NCBI GenBank assembly: GCA_040905925.1 | Contig: JBBDQO010000136.1 | Span: 1-64,000 of the forward strand | Reading direction: 5' to 3' | Source: JALYNX01 sp040905925 | GTDB taxonomy: Bacteria > Actinomycetota > Acidimicrobiia > Spongiisociales > ZC4RG35 | DNA length: 64,000 nucleotides | In this document: positions 50,691-59,688 of the stretch, one piece after another | Layout of the letters: every line of letters begins with the position of its first letter | Numbering within the stretch: position 1 is the stretch's first letter | The notes under the pieces: model-generated | Told to the model about the DNA's origin: nothing | Databases searched by the model: none | The model's input: the letters and a program-made list of their open reading frames with translations, nothing else | Position numbers and translations under genes: made by a program

Positions 50691-51848
50691 ATGCGCTGTC
50701 GTCGCACCCTCTCTTCGCTCTTGGCCGTCACTCTGGCCGCTGCTGTGCTCGCCGGCGCCGCCTCCCGGGCCCGCGCCCAGAGCGTCGAGGAGGCCGAGCA
50801 AGCTGTCGGGCAGGCAGAGGAGCAAGCCGAGGTAGCCGCCGGTCTGGTGGACGATGCCATCGCCGAGCGCTCACAGATCGAAACCGAGCTGGCAGCCAGC
50901 ATGGTCAGACTGAACGAGCTGGCTGAGCAGCTCTCGTCGGTCGCCGCTGGCGTCGACCGGCTCCAGGGCCAGATCGGTTTCGCGGACGCTGAGCTGTTGG
51001 GCATCGAGGCGGACATCGAGACCCAGGCAGTTGACGCATATATGACTGCTCTCAGCGCTCCGGGCGTCACCTTCGTCAATTCGGACAACGTGGAGGACGC
51101 GATGGTCGCCGGGCTTTTCGTCGGTGATGTCATCTCGGACGGGCAGGAGAAACTCGACACGCTGGTGTTGAAGCGCCGTGACCTCGAGGCCCTGGTAGCC
51201 ACCTTCGTGGCCGAACAGGAGAAAGTTGCCGAGCTCAAGACTCAGGTAGACAGCGAGGCCGAGAATCTGGCGCGACTCTATGAAGAGGCGGACGCCGAAG
51301 TTGCCGAGGCGATTCGTGAGGCCAACAGGTCGGCGGCGGACTACAGCGAAGCGCTGAGTGCGGTCGATTCGGCCCAGGCTCGCGAGGCCGAAAAGAGACG
51401 CCAAGACGAGCGCGACCCGCAGACCACCAGCCCGCCGGACACACCGGACGAAACGTCGACATCGACCACGACCTCGGTTCCGGTCATCGGCACCACCGAA
51501 GGGGGGAATGGCGGGAGCGGGGAGGTGACCTTTCCTGCCGCGATTGAGCGCTGGCGCGACGAGGTGAGCCAGTTCTTCCCGCCGTCTCGAGTCAACGAGG
51601 CCCTGGCCATCATCGAATGTGAGAGCCTGGGAGACGCCGACGCCTACAACCCCTATTCAGGCGCTGCAGGGCTGTTCCAATTCCTCCCATCGACATGGGC
51701 TGCGACCGCCCCCAAGGCAGGATTCGAGGGCGCGGAGCCCTTCGATGCGGTGGCCAACATCGGAACTGCGGCGTGGCTGGCCCATCAGTACCAGGATCTG
51801 GGGATGGGCTTTTGGGGACCTTGGTCGTGTCGGCGAGTGCTGAACTGA
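50691..51848 (+). CDS. Secreted coiled-coil protein with C-terminal lysozyme-like (transglycosylase SLT) domain
   Basis: The ~385-residue protein has a signal peptide (LSSLLAVTLAAAVLAGAASR, cut near ARA). A ~200-residue coiled coil follows (AEQAVGQAEEQAEVAAG onward), then a Thr/Ser linker. The ~90-residue C-terminus reads EALAIIECESLGDADAYNPY, SGAAGLFQFLPSTWAATAPK, and ends GFWGPWSCRRV. The E in IIECES is the catalytic acid of SLT/RPF-type muralytic domains. It likely cuts peptidoglycan. The layout resembles actinobacterial cell-wall hydrolases. No good ribosome site is seen. A TTG start at 50667 is possible. Confidence 0.82.
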   Translation: MRCRRTLSSLLAVTLAAAVLAGAASRARAQSVEEAEQAVGQAEEQAEVAAGLVDDAIAERSQIETELAASMVRLNELAEQLSSVAAGVDRLQGQIGFADAELLGIEADIETQAVDAYMTALSAPGVTFVNSDNVEDAMVAGLFVGDVISDGQEKLDTLVLKRRDLEALVATFVAEQEKVAELKTQVDSEAENLARLYEEADAEVAEAIREANRSAADYSEALSAVDSAQAREAEKRRQDERDPQTTSPPDTPDETSTSTTTSVPVIGTTEGGNGGSGEVTFPAAIERWRDEVSQFFPPSRVNEALAIIECESLGDADAYNPYSGAAGLFQFLPSTWAATAPKAGFEGAEPFDAVANIGTAAWLAHQYQDLGMGFWGPWSCRRVLN

Positions 51849-51887
51849 CCCCCAACCGCCCTTCATAGGACCCCCAAAACGGACCAA

Positions 51888-53207
51888 ATGGAAACCGTCG
51901 ACCTCGATCCCCGCCGCCAGGTTCTCTTCATATCGCTTGCCTTGGCGGTGGCGCTTCCTGGTGTGTTCATCCGGTTGACAGGTGCGCATCCCGACCCCGT
52001 CGTGGGAGCGTTTCTCTTCGGCCTGGCGATCGTGGGAGCAGCGTTCATCCTCTCCTGGGCCGCCGAGGTGGTCCAACTGGATATCGCGGCGGGTCTCGCC
52101 CTGGCTCTCCTGGCATTGATTGCGATCCTCCCTGAATACGCCGTCGACTTCGTTTTCACCGCAAAGGCAGGCGAGGAATTCGCCGAGACCGGGCAGGCGG
52201 CCCAATACGGGCCGCTCGCCCTGGCCAATATGACCGGTGGCAACCAATTGTTGATAGGGCTGGGGTGGCCGCTGGTGATCCTGCTCGGGACCTATCGGGT
52301 GAGGAAGACCCAAGCCTCCCCACAACGGGCAGAGGGCACCACCGAGACGACCATCAACCTCGAACGATCCCAATCAGTGGAGATCGCCTATCTCACCATC
52401 GCCTCCCTCTACGGGCTGTCTCTGTTCCTGAAGGACACTTTGACCTTGTGGGACGCCGGGATCCTCGTCTTCATCTACGTGCTGTATCTCCGGCGCTTAT
52501 CCGGGGCCCCGCCCTCCACGCCCCATCTCGTTGGGCCCTCCGCCTATCTCGGGTCCCTTCCCAAACGCAGACGGCGGACCATCAACTACACCTCGTTCGC
52601 GGTGGCGGCCGGTGTGATCCTGTTGTGCGCTGAGCCGTTTGCCGAGGCGATCGTCGAGATGGGTGCGGCGCTCGGTGTCAGCGAATTCCTCCTGGTGAAA
52701 TGGATCGCACCTACCGCGTCCGAAGCCCCCGAGCTCCTGGTGGCTGCCCTCTTTGCGTGGCGCCTGGCGTCACGGACCGGCTTTGGCGCTCTGATCTCCT
52801 CGAAGGTGAACCAGTGGACGTTGCTGGTTGGAACCCTCCCCATCGTCTTCTCCCTTTACTCGAGGACGACACACGGGCTTCCGCTCGACAGACAACAAAG
52901 GGTGGAGCTCATGGTCACCGCGGCTCAGTCGGTGTTTGCGGTCGCCATCGTTGCCAGCCGCTCGGTCTCGACCAAGGAGGCTTGGGTCATGCTGGCGCTG
53001 TTCATCGCCCAGCTCCTGGAGTCAGGCCTCGCCGAGCTCGGCCACCTCTCCGAAGAGGCATCGGCGCAGGCCCGAATCGGCGTCGGCATCGTGTTCCTCC
53101 TCGCCGCGGCCTGGGTGCTGCGCAAGGACTTCCGCCGCCTGGTTCAGGTGGTCCGTGACGGATTGCGCGCCCCATGGGGCGAGTTGGTGCGGGACGAGGA
53201 AACCTGA
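51888..53207 (+). CDS. Ca2+/cation antiporter (CaCA, sodium/calcium exchanger family)
   Basis: The 439-residue protein has ~11 helices in two homologous halves. The alpha-repeat motifs are LIAILPEYAVDFVFTAKAGE with ALANMTGGNQLLIGLGWPL, and WIAPTASEAPELLVAALFAW with SSKVNQWTLLVGTLPIVFS. These acidic P(E/A)xx(D/E) and GN/NQ segments form the ion site of CaCA exchangers. It probably expels Ca2+ against Na+ or H+. The start ATG at 51888 lies 39 bases after the previous gene's stop. Confidence 0.9.
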   Translation: METVDLDPRRQVLFISLALAVALPGVFIRLTGAHPDPVVGAFLFGLAIVGAAFILSWAAEVVQLDIAAGLALALLALIAILPEYAVDFVFTAKAGEEFAETGQAAQYGPLALANMTGGNQLLIGLGWPLVILLGTYRVRKTQASPQRAEGTTETTINLERSQSVEIAYLTIASLYGLSLFLKDTLTLWDAGILVFIYVLYLRRLSGAPPSTPHLVGPSAYLGSLPKRRRRTINYTSFAVAAGVILLCAEPFAEAIVEMGAALGVSEFLLVKWIAPTASEAPELLVAALFAWRLASRTGFGALISSKVNQWTLLVGTLPIVFSLYSRTTHGLPLDRQQRVELMVTAAQSVFAVAIVASRSVSTKEAWVMLALFIAQLLESGLAELGHLSEEASAQARIGVGIVFLLAAAWVLRKDFRRLVQVVRDGLRAPWGELVRDEET

Positions 53208-53273
53208 TGACGACCCCCTTCTAAGCACCTGGTCGGTGTTGTAGGTTCCGGTAGGCAAGAGGGGGTTCGTCAT
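53205..53273. repeat. Imperfect inverted repeat around the exchanger 3' end
   Basis: The arm atgacga-cccccttct at about 53206 faces its near reverse complement aagagggggttcgtcat ending at 53273, separated by ~35 bases. It probably acts as a terminator-like structure and includes the presumed ribosome site and start of the next gene. Confidence 0.5.
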
Positions 53274-53967
53274 CGCAAAACAGCATTTCTCGCCAGCCGT
53301 CTTCACTTTTCTCACCGAGCTGAGCCAGCACAACGAAAAAGCCTGGTGGGACGACAACAAGCAGCGTTACATCGAGGTGATCCGGGAGCCGGCGCTCGAC
53401 TTCATCGACGACTTCGGCCCACGTCTGGCGCGGATCTCACCTCATTTCACCGCGGACGCGAGGGCGGTCGGGGGCTCGTTGATGCGCCCGTATCGGGACA
53501 CCCGGTTCTCCAACGACAAGACCCCCTATAAGACCAACGTGGGCATCCAATTCCGTCACGCCGTCGGCAAAGACATCCATGCCCCCGGTTTCTACGTGCA
53601 CCTCGAGCCAGACGCCTGTTTCGTCGGAGTTGGCATGTGGCACCCCGAGACTCCGGTGGCCCGCCAGATACGCCAGGCGATACACGACGACCCACCCGGT
53701 TGGAGGAAAGCCGCCAAGGGCAAGTCCTTTGCCGACGTGTGGTCTATCGAACAGGACGAGGACGAGACGCTGAAACGAGTGCCCCGCGAATTCGACGGCA
53801 ACCACGCCTACGCCGACGATCTGCGGATGAAGAGCTTTGTCGCTGGGGCCTCGGTGGCCGATCAAATGGTCGCCTCAGCCGGGTTCGACCGCGAGCTGGC
53901 GGCGATGTATGCCAAAGCGGGTAGCTTCACCTCCTTCATCTGTACGGCCATCGGGCTGCCGTTCTAG
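53272..53967 (+). CDS. DUF2461 (TIGR02453-type) protein without a canonical start
   Basis: The conserved N-terminus is readable: IAKQHFSPAVFTFLTELSQ, then HNEKAWWDDNKQRYIEV, which is the family opening. The core MRPYRDTRFSNDKTPYKTNV, GIQFRHAV, and the end AGSFTSFICTAIGLPF are present. Yet no ATG, GTG or TTG precedes IAKQHF in frame. An in-frame TAG is followed by codons for V-P-V-G-K-R-G-F-V-I. The choices are an ATC start at 53272 (gaggggg lies just upstream), a mutated GTG (read as GTC), or translation only from the internal GTG at 53377. The function of DUF2461 proteins is unknown. Confidence 0.75.
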   Translation: MAKQHFSPAVFTFLTELSQHNEKAWWDDNKQRYIEVIREPALDFIDDFGPRLARISPHFTADARAVGGSLMRPYRDTRFSNDKTPYKTNVGIQFRHAVGKDIHAPGFYVHLEPDACFVGVGMWHPETPVARQIRQAIHDDPPGWRKAAKGKSFADVWSIEQDEDETLKRVPREFDGNHAYADDLRMKSFVAGASVADQMVASAGFDRELAAMYAKAGSFTSFICTAIGLPF

Positions 53968-54028
53968 ATTTGCGGCCCGATCACATCGGCCTAACTTATG
54001 GAGGGCCGACGACTGGGGAAGCTGAGGA

Positions 54029-54448
54029 ATGACGACCTTTCCGGGAACAGTTGCGTTCGAAGACGACCGGGTACCGGTCACAGTGGGTATCGATATCGAC
54101 AAGATCACCCTGATATCGGGTGTGATCGAGATCGGTGAATGGCCCGCGGCCGAATGCACTTTTGTGGAGAAAGGGGACGGGAGCTGGGTCATTGAAGCCG
54201 AGGACGATTCCGTCTTCTTCCTGCCCGATGATCCCGGCCGCTTCGCACGAGGTCTCGTAGGGCATCTCGTCATCGACCCCGATTCCCTGAAAGACACGAT
54301 GAGCTCGACCGGGACTTCGTCGGGCGCCGGTGAATTCACCGTGCCAGAAGGGCCCGCCGCCAAGCCACTGACGCTGGTGGGCTTCTATGCCCTCTGCCTT
54401 GTGACTGCGGCACTCGGTTTCTGGGCCCTCTTCAGCCTCATCGCCTGA
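54029..54448 (+). CDS. Hypothetical protein with C-terminal membrane anchor
   Basis: The 139-residue protein begins MTTFPGTVAFEDDRVPVTVG and has ~90 polar, beta-rich residues, including ISGVIEIGEWPAAECTFVEK. One C-terminal helix follows, LTLVGFYALCLVTAALGFWA, with a very short outer or inner end. It has a ribosome site (gctgagga). No family is recognised. It ends next to the stop of the convergent gene at 54449. Confidence 0.65.
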   Translation: MTTFPGTVAFEDDRVPVTVGIDIDKITLISGVIEIGEWPAAECTFVEKGDGSWVIEAEDDSVFFLPDDPGRFARGLVGHLVIDPDSLKDTMSSTGTSSGAGEFTVPEGPAAKPLTLVGFYALCLVTAALGFWALFSLIA

Positions 54449-55036
54449 TCACGTCGGGAGCTCCATCCACCCCCCGACCCTGTCGAGCAGGTACACGCTG
54501 ACGTCATGAGACCGATCGAGGACGTCACATAGCTGTTCCCGGCCCATGAGCACATCGACCAGGCTCACCGATGACTTCCCGGTAAGTGTCAGCCGCCGTT
54601 CTGGAGCGTCGGTGACCGCCCCGTACGAGTCGATGGCCTGCACCTCGACGGCAAGTGAGAGTCCGCCGATTCCGGCCAGATCGGTGGCCAGCACCAGCAG
54701 GTCTGGAGGGTTGTGCAGCGGCGGCACCGCCCAATTGAAGAAAAGGTCGAGGTGGTAGACATCTTCGGGCTCTTGAAAGTCTGAATCCATCTCCTCGAGA
54801 CGCTCCCGCAACGACAGGATCACCCGCGGGTCTCCATCCAGGGCGAGATGGAGGTCGATTGGCCCCCCACAACCGGCCTCCGGGTGCAGATCCACCTCCC
54901 AGGATTGGCGAAGCGAATAGGTCTCGACGAAATGCCGCTCGTCGTGCACATGGAATCCGTGCTCGGTGGCGTGCTCCTTGAGATCGGTGACAAACCCGGC
55001 GATGTCGATCGACATTGATTGGGAGGTTATTGACAT
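54449..55036 (-). CDS. Hypothetical cytoplasmic protein
   Basis: The 195-residue soluble protein is acidic and rich in Leu and Asp. It starts SIDIAGFVTDLKEHATEHGF and has VEVQAIDSYGAVTDAPERRL later. The ATG at 55036 gives MSITSQSM before a second ATG at 55015, and either could be used. It has no signal peptide, membrane segment or recognised motif. The stop touches the previous convergent gene's stop, and the BrkB-like gene starts upstream on the same strand with a 6-base gap, so they may be co-transcribed. Confidence 0.6.
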   Translation of the reverse strand: MSITSQSMSIDIAGFVTDLKEHATEHGFHVHDERHFVETYSLRQSWEVDLHPEAGCGGPIDLHLALDGDPRVILSLRERLEEMDSDFQEPEDVYHLDLFFNWAVPPLHNPPDLLVLATDLAGIGGLSLAVEVQAIDSYGAVTDAPERRLTLTGKSSVSLVDVLMGREQLCDVLDRSHDVSVYLLDRVGGWMELPT

Positions 55037-55042
55037 CCGGGC

Positions 55043-55942
55043 TCAAAACACAGTGAGACGATCGTCGGTGTCTCCGCCGCCGGTCGGGTCCCGGGCGAGA
55101 CGATCGGCATAGATCTTGGTCACCTCGGCGCCGAACAGGAAGACGGAGGACAGGATGTTGGCAAGCAACAGGACGACCACGAATGACCCGGCAAAACCTA
55201 GAGCCGTGGGAGAGCCCAGAATCGTGAAGTAGAGACCGATCCCGTAGGCGGCGACCATGAAGACCACCGCGGTGAAGAGGCCGCCCACCCAGACCGCCTT
55301 CCACGGGACTGTCTCCTCGGTCAGAGTCTGAAAAATCAACGCGAACACGAATGGGAGCAGGACGAGGGACACCAGCGGCGTCAACAAGGCAAAGAGCGAA
55401 TCGAGCCCCTCGAGCCCGGTCGGGAGCACAGAGTCCAAAAACCCCCAGACCGCGTTCACCAGCCAGAGGGCGATCATGATGATCCCCAGGCCGAACACCC
55501 AAAGAAACCCGATCCCCCGTTTGCGGAGCAGACCGATCAGCCCGGAGATCCGCTCGTAATCCACGTCGAAGATGTCGTTCAAGTCGTGCTGTAGTTCGAT
55601 GAAGAGACTCGAGGCCGACCAAAGCAGCAGCACGAAGCCGATGAGGGCCGCGGTGTTGGCTGAACTCACCGCGCTACCGAGGAATGTGGCCATCGCATCG
55701 GCCACATCGGGCCCCGCGATCGACTCAACCCCCTCCAGGAGCTCGCGCTTGGCCTCTGCCGAGCCGCCAAGGACGAGGCCCGCGATCGAGACGGCGATGA
55801 TCAGCACCGGAGCCAGGGCAAACACCGCGCGATAGGCGATCGCAGCAGCCATCCGGCCGGCCCGGTCGTCGCCGAACTCCTTGCCCGCCTCGATCAGAAA
55901 CTCGACCGGGCGCCTGAGCCGGGCGGGCAGCCTCTGGATCAT
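55043..55942 (-). CDS. YihY/BrkB-family inner membrane protein
   Basis: The 299-residue protein has six helices. The family pattern is DDRAGRMAAAIAYRAVFALA near the N-terminus, WSASSLFIELQHDLNDIFDV in the middle, and VFLFGAEVTKIYADRLARDP at the end. It was once called ribonuclease BN by error, and the true function is unknown, with possible transport or envelope roles. The start is an ATG. It diverges from ligC across a 35-base gap. Confidence 0.9.
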   Translation of the reverse strand: MIQRLPARLRRPVEFLIEAGKEFGDDRAGRMAAAIAYRAVFALAPVLIIAVSIAGLVLGGSAEAKRELLEGVESIAGPDVADAMATFLGSAVSSANTAALIGFVLLLWSASSLFIELQHDLNDIFDVDYERISGLIGLLRKRGIGFLWVFGLGIIMIALWLVNAVWGFLDSVLPTGLEGLDSLFALLTPLVSLVLLPFVFALIFQTLTEETVPWKAVWVGGLFTAVVFMVAAYGIGLYFTILGSPTALGFAGSFVVVLLLANILSSVFLFGAEVTKIYADRLARDPTGGGDTDDRLTVF

Positions 55943-55977
55943 GGGACCAGCGTATCCGTGGCATACACTCGCCGACC

Positions 55978-56997
55978 GTGAGTCATCCCTTCCCCCCGCC
56001 CATCGAGACGATGGAGGCCAAGATCTCCGAGAGCTGGCCCAAGGGAGACTTCCTCTACGAGCCCAAGTGGGACGGTTTCAGGTCGATTTCTTGGTCTCAA
56101 CCCGAGATCCGGCTCGATTCCCGAAGCCAGCGACCGCTTCTTCGCTACTTCCCTGAGCTGAGACCCGCCCTGGATCAGCTTCCCGAAGGCACCGTGGTCG
56201 ATGGCGAAGTGATCGTGGTAGTCGACGGGGTCACCGATTTCGCGACCCTCCAGCAACGCATCCACCCCGCGGAATCCAGGATCAAGATGCTCTCAGAGTC
56301 CACTCCGGCCGAGTTGGTGGCCTTTGATCTCCTCGCCGATGGCGGAGAGGACCTCCGGGAAGCACCGTTTGTGGAGCGCCGCAAGCGTCTCGAAGCCCTC
56401 ACCTCCGGTCTCGAGTTCCCATGGCACCTGACCCCACAAACCGACTCCGAAGCGACCGCCCGCAGATGGTTCGACGAGTTCGAGTCGGCCGGGTGTGACG
56501 GGATAATCGCCAAGGTCCCCGCCCTCGCATATCAACACGGAAAGCGGGCCATGATCAAGATCAAACACCGGCGAACGGTGGACTGTGTGGTCGGTGGGTT
56601 TCGGGAGCACAAGGACGGGGGCAAGATCGGATCACTCCTCCTGGGGGTTTACGACGATCAGGGTCAGCTCCATTTCATCGGGCATTGCTCCGGTTTCCCC
56701 GATGGGCAACGTGTTGAGATCTATAAGCGCTTTCTGGACCTGGTAGCGGAGGACAGCTTCGATGCGGAGGCCCGCGTCCCCGGGGCGCCCAGCAGGTGGT
56801 CGTCGGAGAAGGACGCCGCATGGACCCCGGTTCAGCCGGGAGTCGTCGTCGAGGTGAGCTACGACCAGTTGGAGGGACATCGATTCAGACACGCCACAAG
56901 GTTTCACCGATGGCGCCCGGAGAAGGACCCAATGAGCTGCACCATGGACCAACTCGAGCGCCCTGAAGGGCCCGGATTCGAGGAAGTGGTCGCGTGA
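55978..56997 (+). CDS. ligC: ATP-dependent DNA ligase, LigC type
   Basis: The 339-residue protein has the ligase core only. The nucleotidyl lysine is in FLYEPKWDGFRSISW, and further motifs include VVDGEVIVVVDGVTDFATL, LVAFDLLADGGEDLRE, DGIIAKVPALAY and AMIKIKHRRTVDCVVGG. The C-terminal OB domain reads VVEVSYDQLEGHRFRHATRF. LigC seals nicks in actinobacterial end-joining and base-excision repair. It starts with GTG, and its stop overlaps the start of an ABC ATPase gene by 4 bases (gtga), so it heads a five-gene operon. A LigD-type polymerase lies convergently at 60485. Confidence 0.93.
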   Translation: MSHPFPPPIETMEAKISESWPKGDFLYEPKWDGFRSISWSQPEIRLDSRSQRPLLRYFPELRPALDQLPEGTVVDGEVIVVVDGVTDFATLQQRIHPAESRIKMLSESTPAELVAFDLLADGGEDLREAPFVERRKRLEALTSGLEFPWHLTPQTDSEATARRWFDEFESAGCDGIIAKVPALAYQHGKRAMIKIKHRRTVDCVVGGFREHKDGGKIGSLLLGVYDDQGQLHFIGHCSGFPDGQRVEIYKRFLDLVAEDSFDAEARVPGAPSRWSSEKDAAWTPVQPGVVVEVSYDQLEGHRFRHATRFHRWRPEKDPMSCTMDQLERPEGPGFEEVVA

Positions 56998-57896
56998 CGG
57001 TTCTGGAAGTCTCGGACCTGACCCACGACTACGGGGAGGTGGTCGCGCTCAGGGATTTGACCCTTCAGGTCCCCGAAGGGGTCACCGGGCTGGTGGGGGC
57101 CAACGGGGCGGGAAAGACGACCCTCCTACGGCTCATGCTCGGGCTGCTTCACCCCACCGCCGGTTCGATGCAAGTCCTCGGACACGACCCCCAACGAGAG
57201 CCGCTGGCGGTGCGAACCAAGATTGGCTACATGCCCGAGGGGGACTGTCTCCCAAAGGATCAAACGGCCGCTGATTTCGTCGCCTACACCGCTCAGCTGG
57301 CAGGGATCCCACCTCGCGAGGCAAGACGGAGGGCATCGGAGACCCTTTTCCTTGTCGGTTTGGAAGAGGAGCGGTTCCGCTACCTAGGTGACTTCTCGAC
57401 GGGCATGCAGCAGAGGGTCAAACTGGCCCAGGCCATCGTCCATGACCCGGATCTGCTGCTCCTCGACGAGCCGGCGTCCGGTCTCGACCCTGAGGGTCGC
57501 ACCCAGATGCTGGATCTGATCCGCAGGCTCGCCGAGTTCAAGGTCAACGTCATCCTCTCCTCGCATGTGCTGACCGACATCGAGCAGACGTGTGATTGGG
57601 TGGTCATGCTCGACGCCGGGGACCTACTCCGCTCCGGTCCCCTCGAAGGTTTCGAGAAGCTGGGAACGGTGATAGTTGAAGTGCTCGATCATGCCGACCA
57701 GGTCGCTGCCATGCTTCATGGCCGTGGTTTCGAGGCCACGGTGGAGGGTCAGCGTCTGGTGGTCGGCCCGGGCGACGACGCCCTCGAAGAGGCGATCGTC
57801 GCCGCGGCGGCGGCGGCCAATGCCGGCCTGGTACGGATGATCCGGGGCTCGGCGTCACTCGAGGACCTCTTTCTCGCTCGCGAGGTGATGCCATGA
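56994..57896 (+). CDS. ABC transporter ATP-binding protein (pair 1)
   Basis: The 300-residue protein has Walker A GLVGANGAGKTTLLRLMLG, signature DFSTGMQQRVKLAQAI, Walker B PDLLLLDEPASGLDPEG and SSHVLTDIEQTCDWVVML. The C-terminal extension resembles those of exporter-type ATPases. It starts inside the ligC stop (4-base overlap) and its stop overlaps the next start by 4 bases. With the permease that follows it forms one ABC exporter. Confidence 0.93.
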   Translation: MTVLEVSDLTHDYGEVVALRDLTLQVPEGVTGLVGANGAGKTTLLRLMLGLLHPTAGSMQVLGHDPQREPLAVRTKIGYMPEGDCLPKDQTAADFVAYTAQLAGIPPREARRRASETLFLVGLEEERFRYLGDFSTGMQQRVKLAQAIVHDPDLLLLDEPASGLDPEGRTQMLDLIRRLAEFKVNVILSSHVLTDIEQTCDWVVMLDAGDLLRSGPLEGFEKLGTVIVEVLDHADQVAAMLHGRGFEATVEGQRLVVGPGDDALEEAIVAAAAAANAGLVRMIRGSASLEDLFLAREVMP

Positions 57897-58774
57897 CCGA
57901 TCAGGTCATCTACGACCGTGGCTATCGGACCTACGACGGGCCACGACTCGGCCCGGCCGGGGCTCGCAGGGCGGTCTTCAAGGACGGGGTGCGCCGGGTT
58001 CTCGGGCTGGGACGCAAAGCCCGGGAAAAGATCTTCCCTTGGAGCCTGATCGGAATCGCGGTGATTGCCGCGGCGATCTTCATCGGCATTCACTGGGCCA
58101 TCGGAAACATCGAAGAGAGTCTCCGCGAGGGAGCCCCGACCTACGGTGGCCTGTTCGATTTCTACTCGGCCATCTCCCTCCTGTTCATAGCCCTCGCCGG
58201 CCCCCAGCTCCTGATCCCGGACCGGACCAAGGGTGTCCTCTCCGTGTACTTCTCACGCCCGCTCACGGTCGACGGTTATCTCACATCGAAGATGGGGGCC
58301 TTCGCGACGGTGGTCGGCGCCATCTACATCGTCCCCCAGCTTCTGCTCCATCTCGGGCTGTCGCTGATATCGGACGACGGGTTCCTCCCTTACCTGGGCG
58401 ACAACCTCGACATCCTCTGGAAAGTGCCGGTCACCACCCTGGCCTTCATCGCTCTCCACGGATCCGTTGTATTCATCCTGTCCTCGGTGATCGACCGGAC
58501 CGGGATCGCCGCTGCCTCGTTCCTCGGCATCCTCGTCGCCGGTGGCGGGGTCGCCGGGAGAGTGGCCGAGGCCACGTTCCCCGGTGCCCGATACGCCTCG
58601 CTGCTTGCCCTCGACCAACACCCCAGGATCATCCGCGACTACCTCTTCGAGGACACCGTGTCATACCCGGCCGAGATCGCCGGCTTCGAGGTCTGGGTCT
58701 CGGTAGTGGTGATCGTCGTGCTCATGATCATCGGTGCGTGGTTCCTCCGCTGGCGCTACCGGAAGCTCGCATGA
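57893..58774 (+). CDS. ABC-2 type permease (pair 1)
   Basis: The 293-residue protein has six helices. The N-terminal ~55 residues are cytoplasmic (YDRGYRTYDGPRLGPAGARR), then the helices IGIAVIAAAIFIGIHWAIGN and onward, with RTKGVLSVYFSRPLTVDGYL as the conserved cytoplasmic loop. It overlaps both neighbours by 4 bases. The substrate is unknown. Confidence 0.87.
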   Translation: MTDQVIYDRGYRTYDGPRLGPAGARRAVFKDGVRRVLGLGRKAREKIFPWSLIGIAVIAAAIFIGIHWAIGNIEESLREGAPTYGGLFDFYSAISLLFIALAGPQLLIPDRTKGVLSVYFSRPLTVDGYLTSKMGAFATVVGAIYIVPQLLLHLGLSLISDDGFLPYLGDNLDILWKVPVTTLAFIALHGSVVFILSSVIDRTGIAAASFLGILVAGGGVAGRVAEATFPGARYASLLALDQHPRIIRDYLFEDTVSYPAEIAGFEVWVSVVVIVVLMIIGAWFLRWRYRKLA

Positions 58775-59688
58775 CCGACACCATCGTCGTCACCGAGATG
58801 TCAAAGTGGTTCGGGCTCAAAGTCGCAGTCAGCGAGGTGACCATCGGCTTCAGACCCGGCGTCACCGGTCTCCTCGGGCCCAACGGGGCGGGCAAAACCA
58901 CCCTCCTCCGGGTCATCACCGGCCTGCAACGCCCGTCCCAGGGCAACATCCGGATCCTGGGAGTGGACCCCCGCGCCGATCCGGTCATTTATCGGAAGAT
59001 CGCGCTGGTTCCCGAGGACGAGACCGTCTACGACCGCCTCACCGGGCGCCAATTCGTCGAGCTGGCGGCGCGCCTGGCCAAGGTCGACAATCCGAGGACC
59101 CGGGTGGACGCGGTAATCGAAACGGTTGGTCTCTCCGATGCCGCCGGGCGCGCCCTGGGCGGGTTCTCCAAGGGCATGAAGCAAAGGGCCAAGGTAGCAC
59201 AGGCACTCGTCTCCGACCCCGAGGTCCTGTTGCTCGACGAGCCGCTGAACGGAACCGATCCGGTGCAACGAGCCCACCTCATCGACCTGTTCCGACAGCT
59301 CGGTGACGAGGGGAAGACAGTGATCGTCTCCTCCCATGTCCTCGCCGAAATGGAGAGGATGACTGATCGGGTGGTGGCGATGGTCGATGGCCGACTCGCC
59401 GCGGTGGGCGACGTGGCGACGATTCGTGCCGCCATGACCGACAAGCCGAGGCGGGTCTACGTCGAGGCCAGCGATCCCCGACGATTGGCATCTTCTCTGA
59501 TCGTGACCCCAGGAGTGGTTGGCGTGGCCATCGACGGCGGGACCGTCCACGTCGAGACCTCTGATGCCGGAGACCTGGCGCGACAGCTCCCGGTCATCGC
59601 TTTGGAGAACGGAATCCGGCTCGCAAGGGTGGAGCCGGTGGACGAGTCGCTGGAGTCGGTGTTCCGTTACCTGGTCGAGGGTCGTTGA
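58771..59688 (+). CDS. ABC transporter ATP-binding protein (pair 2)
   Basis: The 305-residue protein has Walker A GLLGPNGAGKTTLLRVITG, signature GFSKGMKQRAKVAQALV, Walker B PEVLLLDEPLNGTDPVQRA (the Walker B-adjacent D-loop reads NGTD) and SSHVLAEMERMTDRVVAMVD. The pair 1 and pair 2 ATPases share layout and may be duplicates. The start ATG at 58771 overlaps the previous stop by 4 bases, and the stop overlaps the next start. Confidence 0.93.
   Translation: MTDTIVVTEMSKWFGLKVAVSEVTIGFRPGVTGLLGPNGAGKTTLLRVITGLQRPSQGNIRILGVDPRADPVIYRKIALVPEDETVYDRLTGRQFVELAARLAKVDNPRTRVDAVIETVGLSDAAGRALGGFSKGMKQRAKVAQALVSDPEVLLLDEPLNGTDPVQRAHLIDLFRQLGDEGKTVIVSSHVLAEMERMTDRVVAMVDGRLAAVGDVATIRAAMTDKPRRVYVEASDPRRLASSLIVTPGVVGVAIDGGTVHVETSDAGDLARQLPVIALENGIRLARVEPVDESLESVFRYLVEGR

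Noticed and set aside
50613..50825. An N-terminal extension of the RidA gene to 50825
   Set aside because: RidA proteins start near MARFNISSG. The extension overlaps the start of the coiled-coil protein gene on the other strand and is low-complexity.
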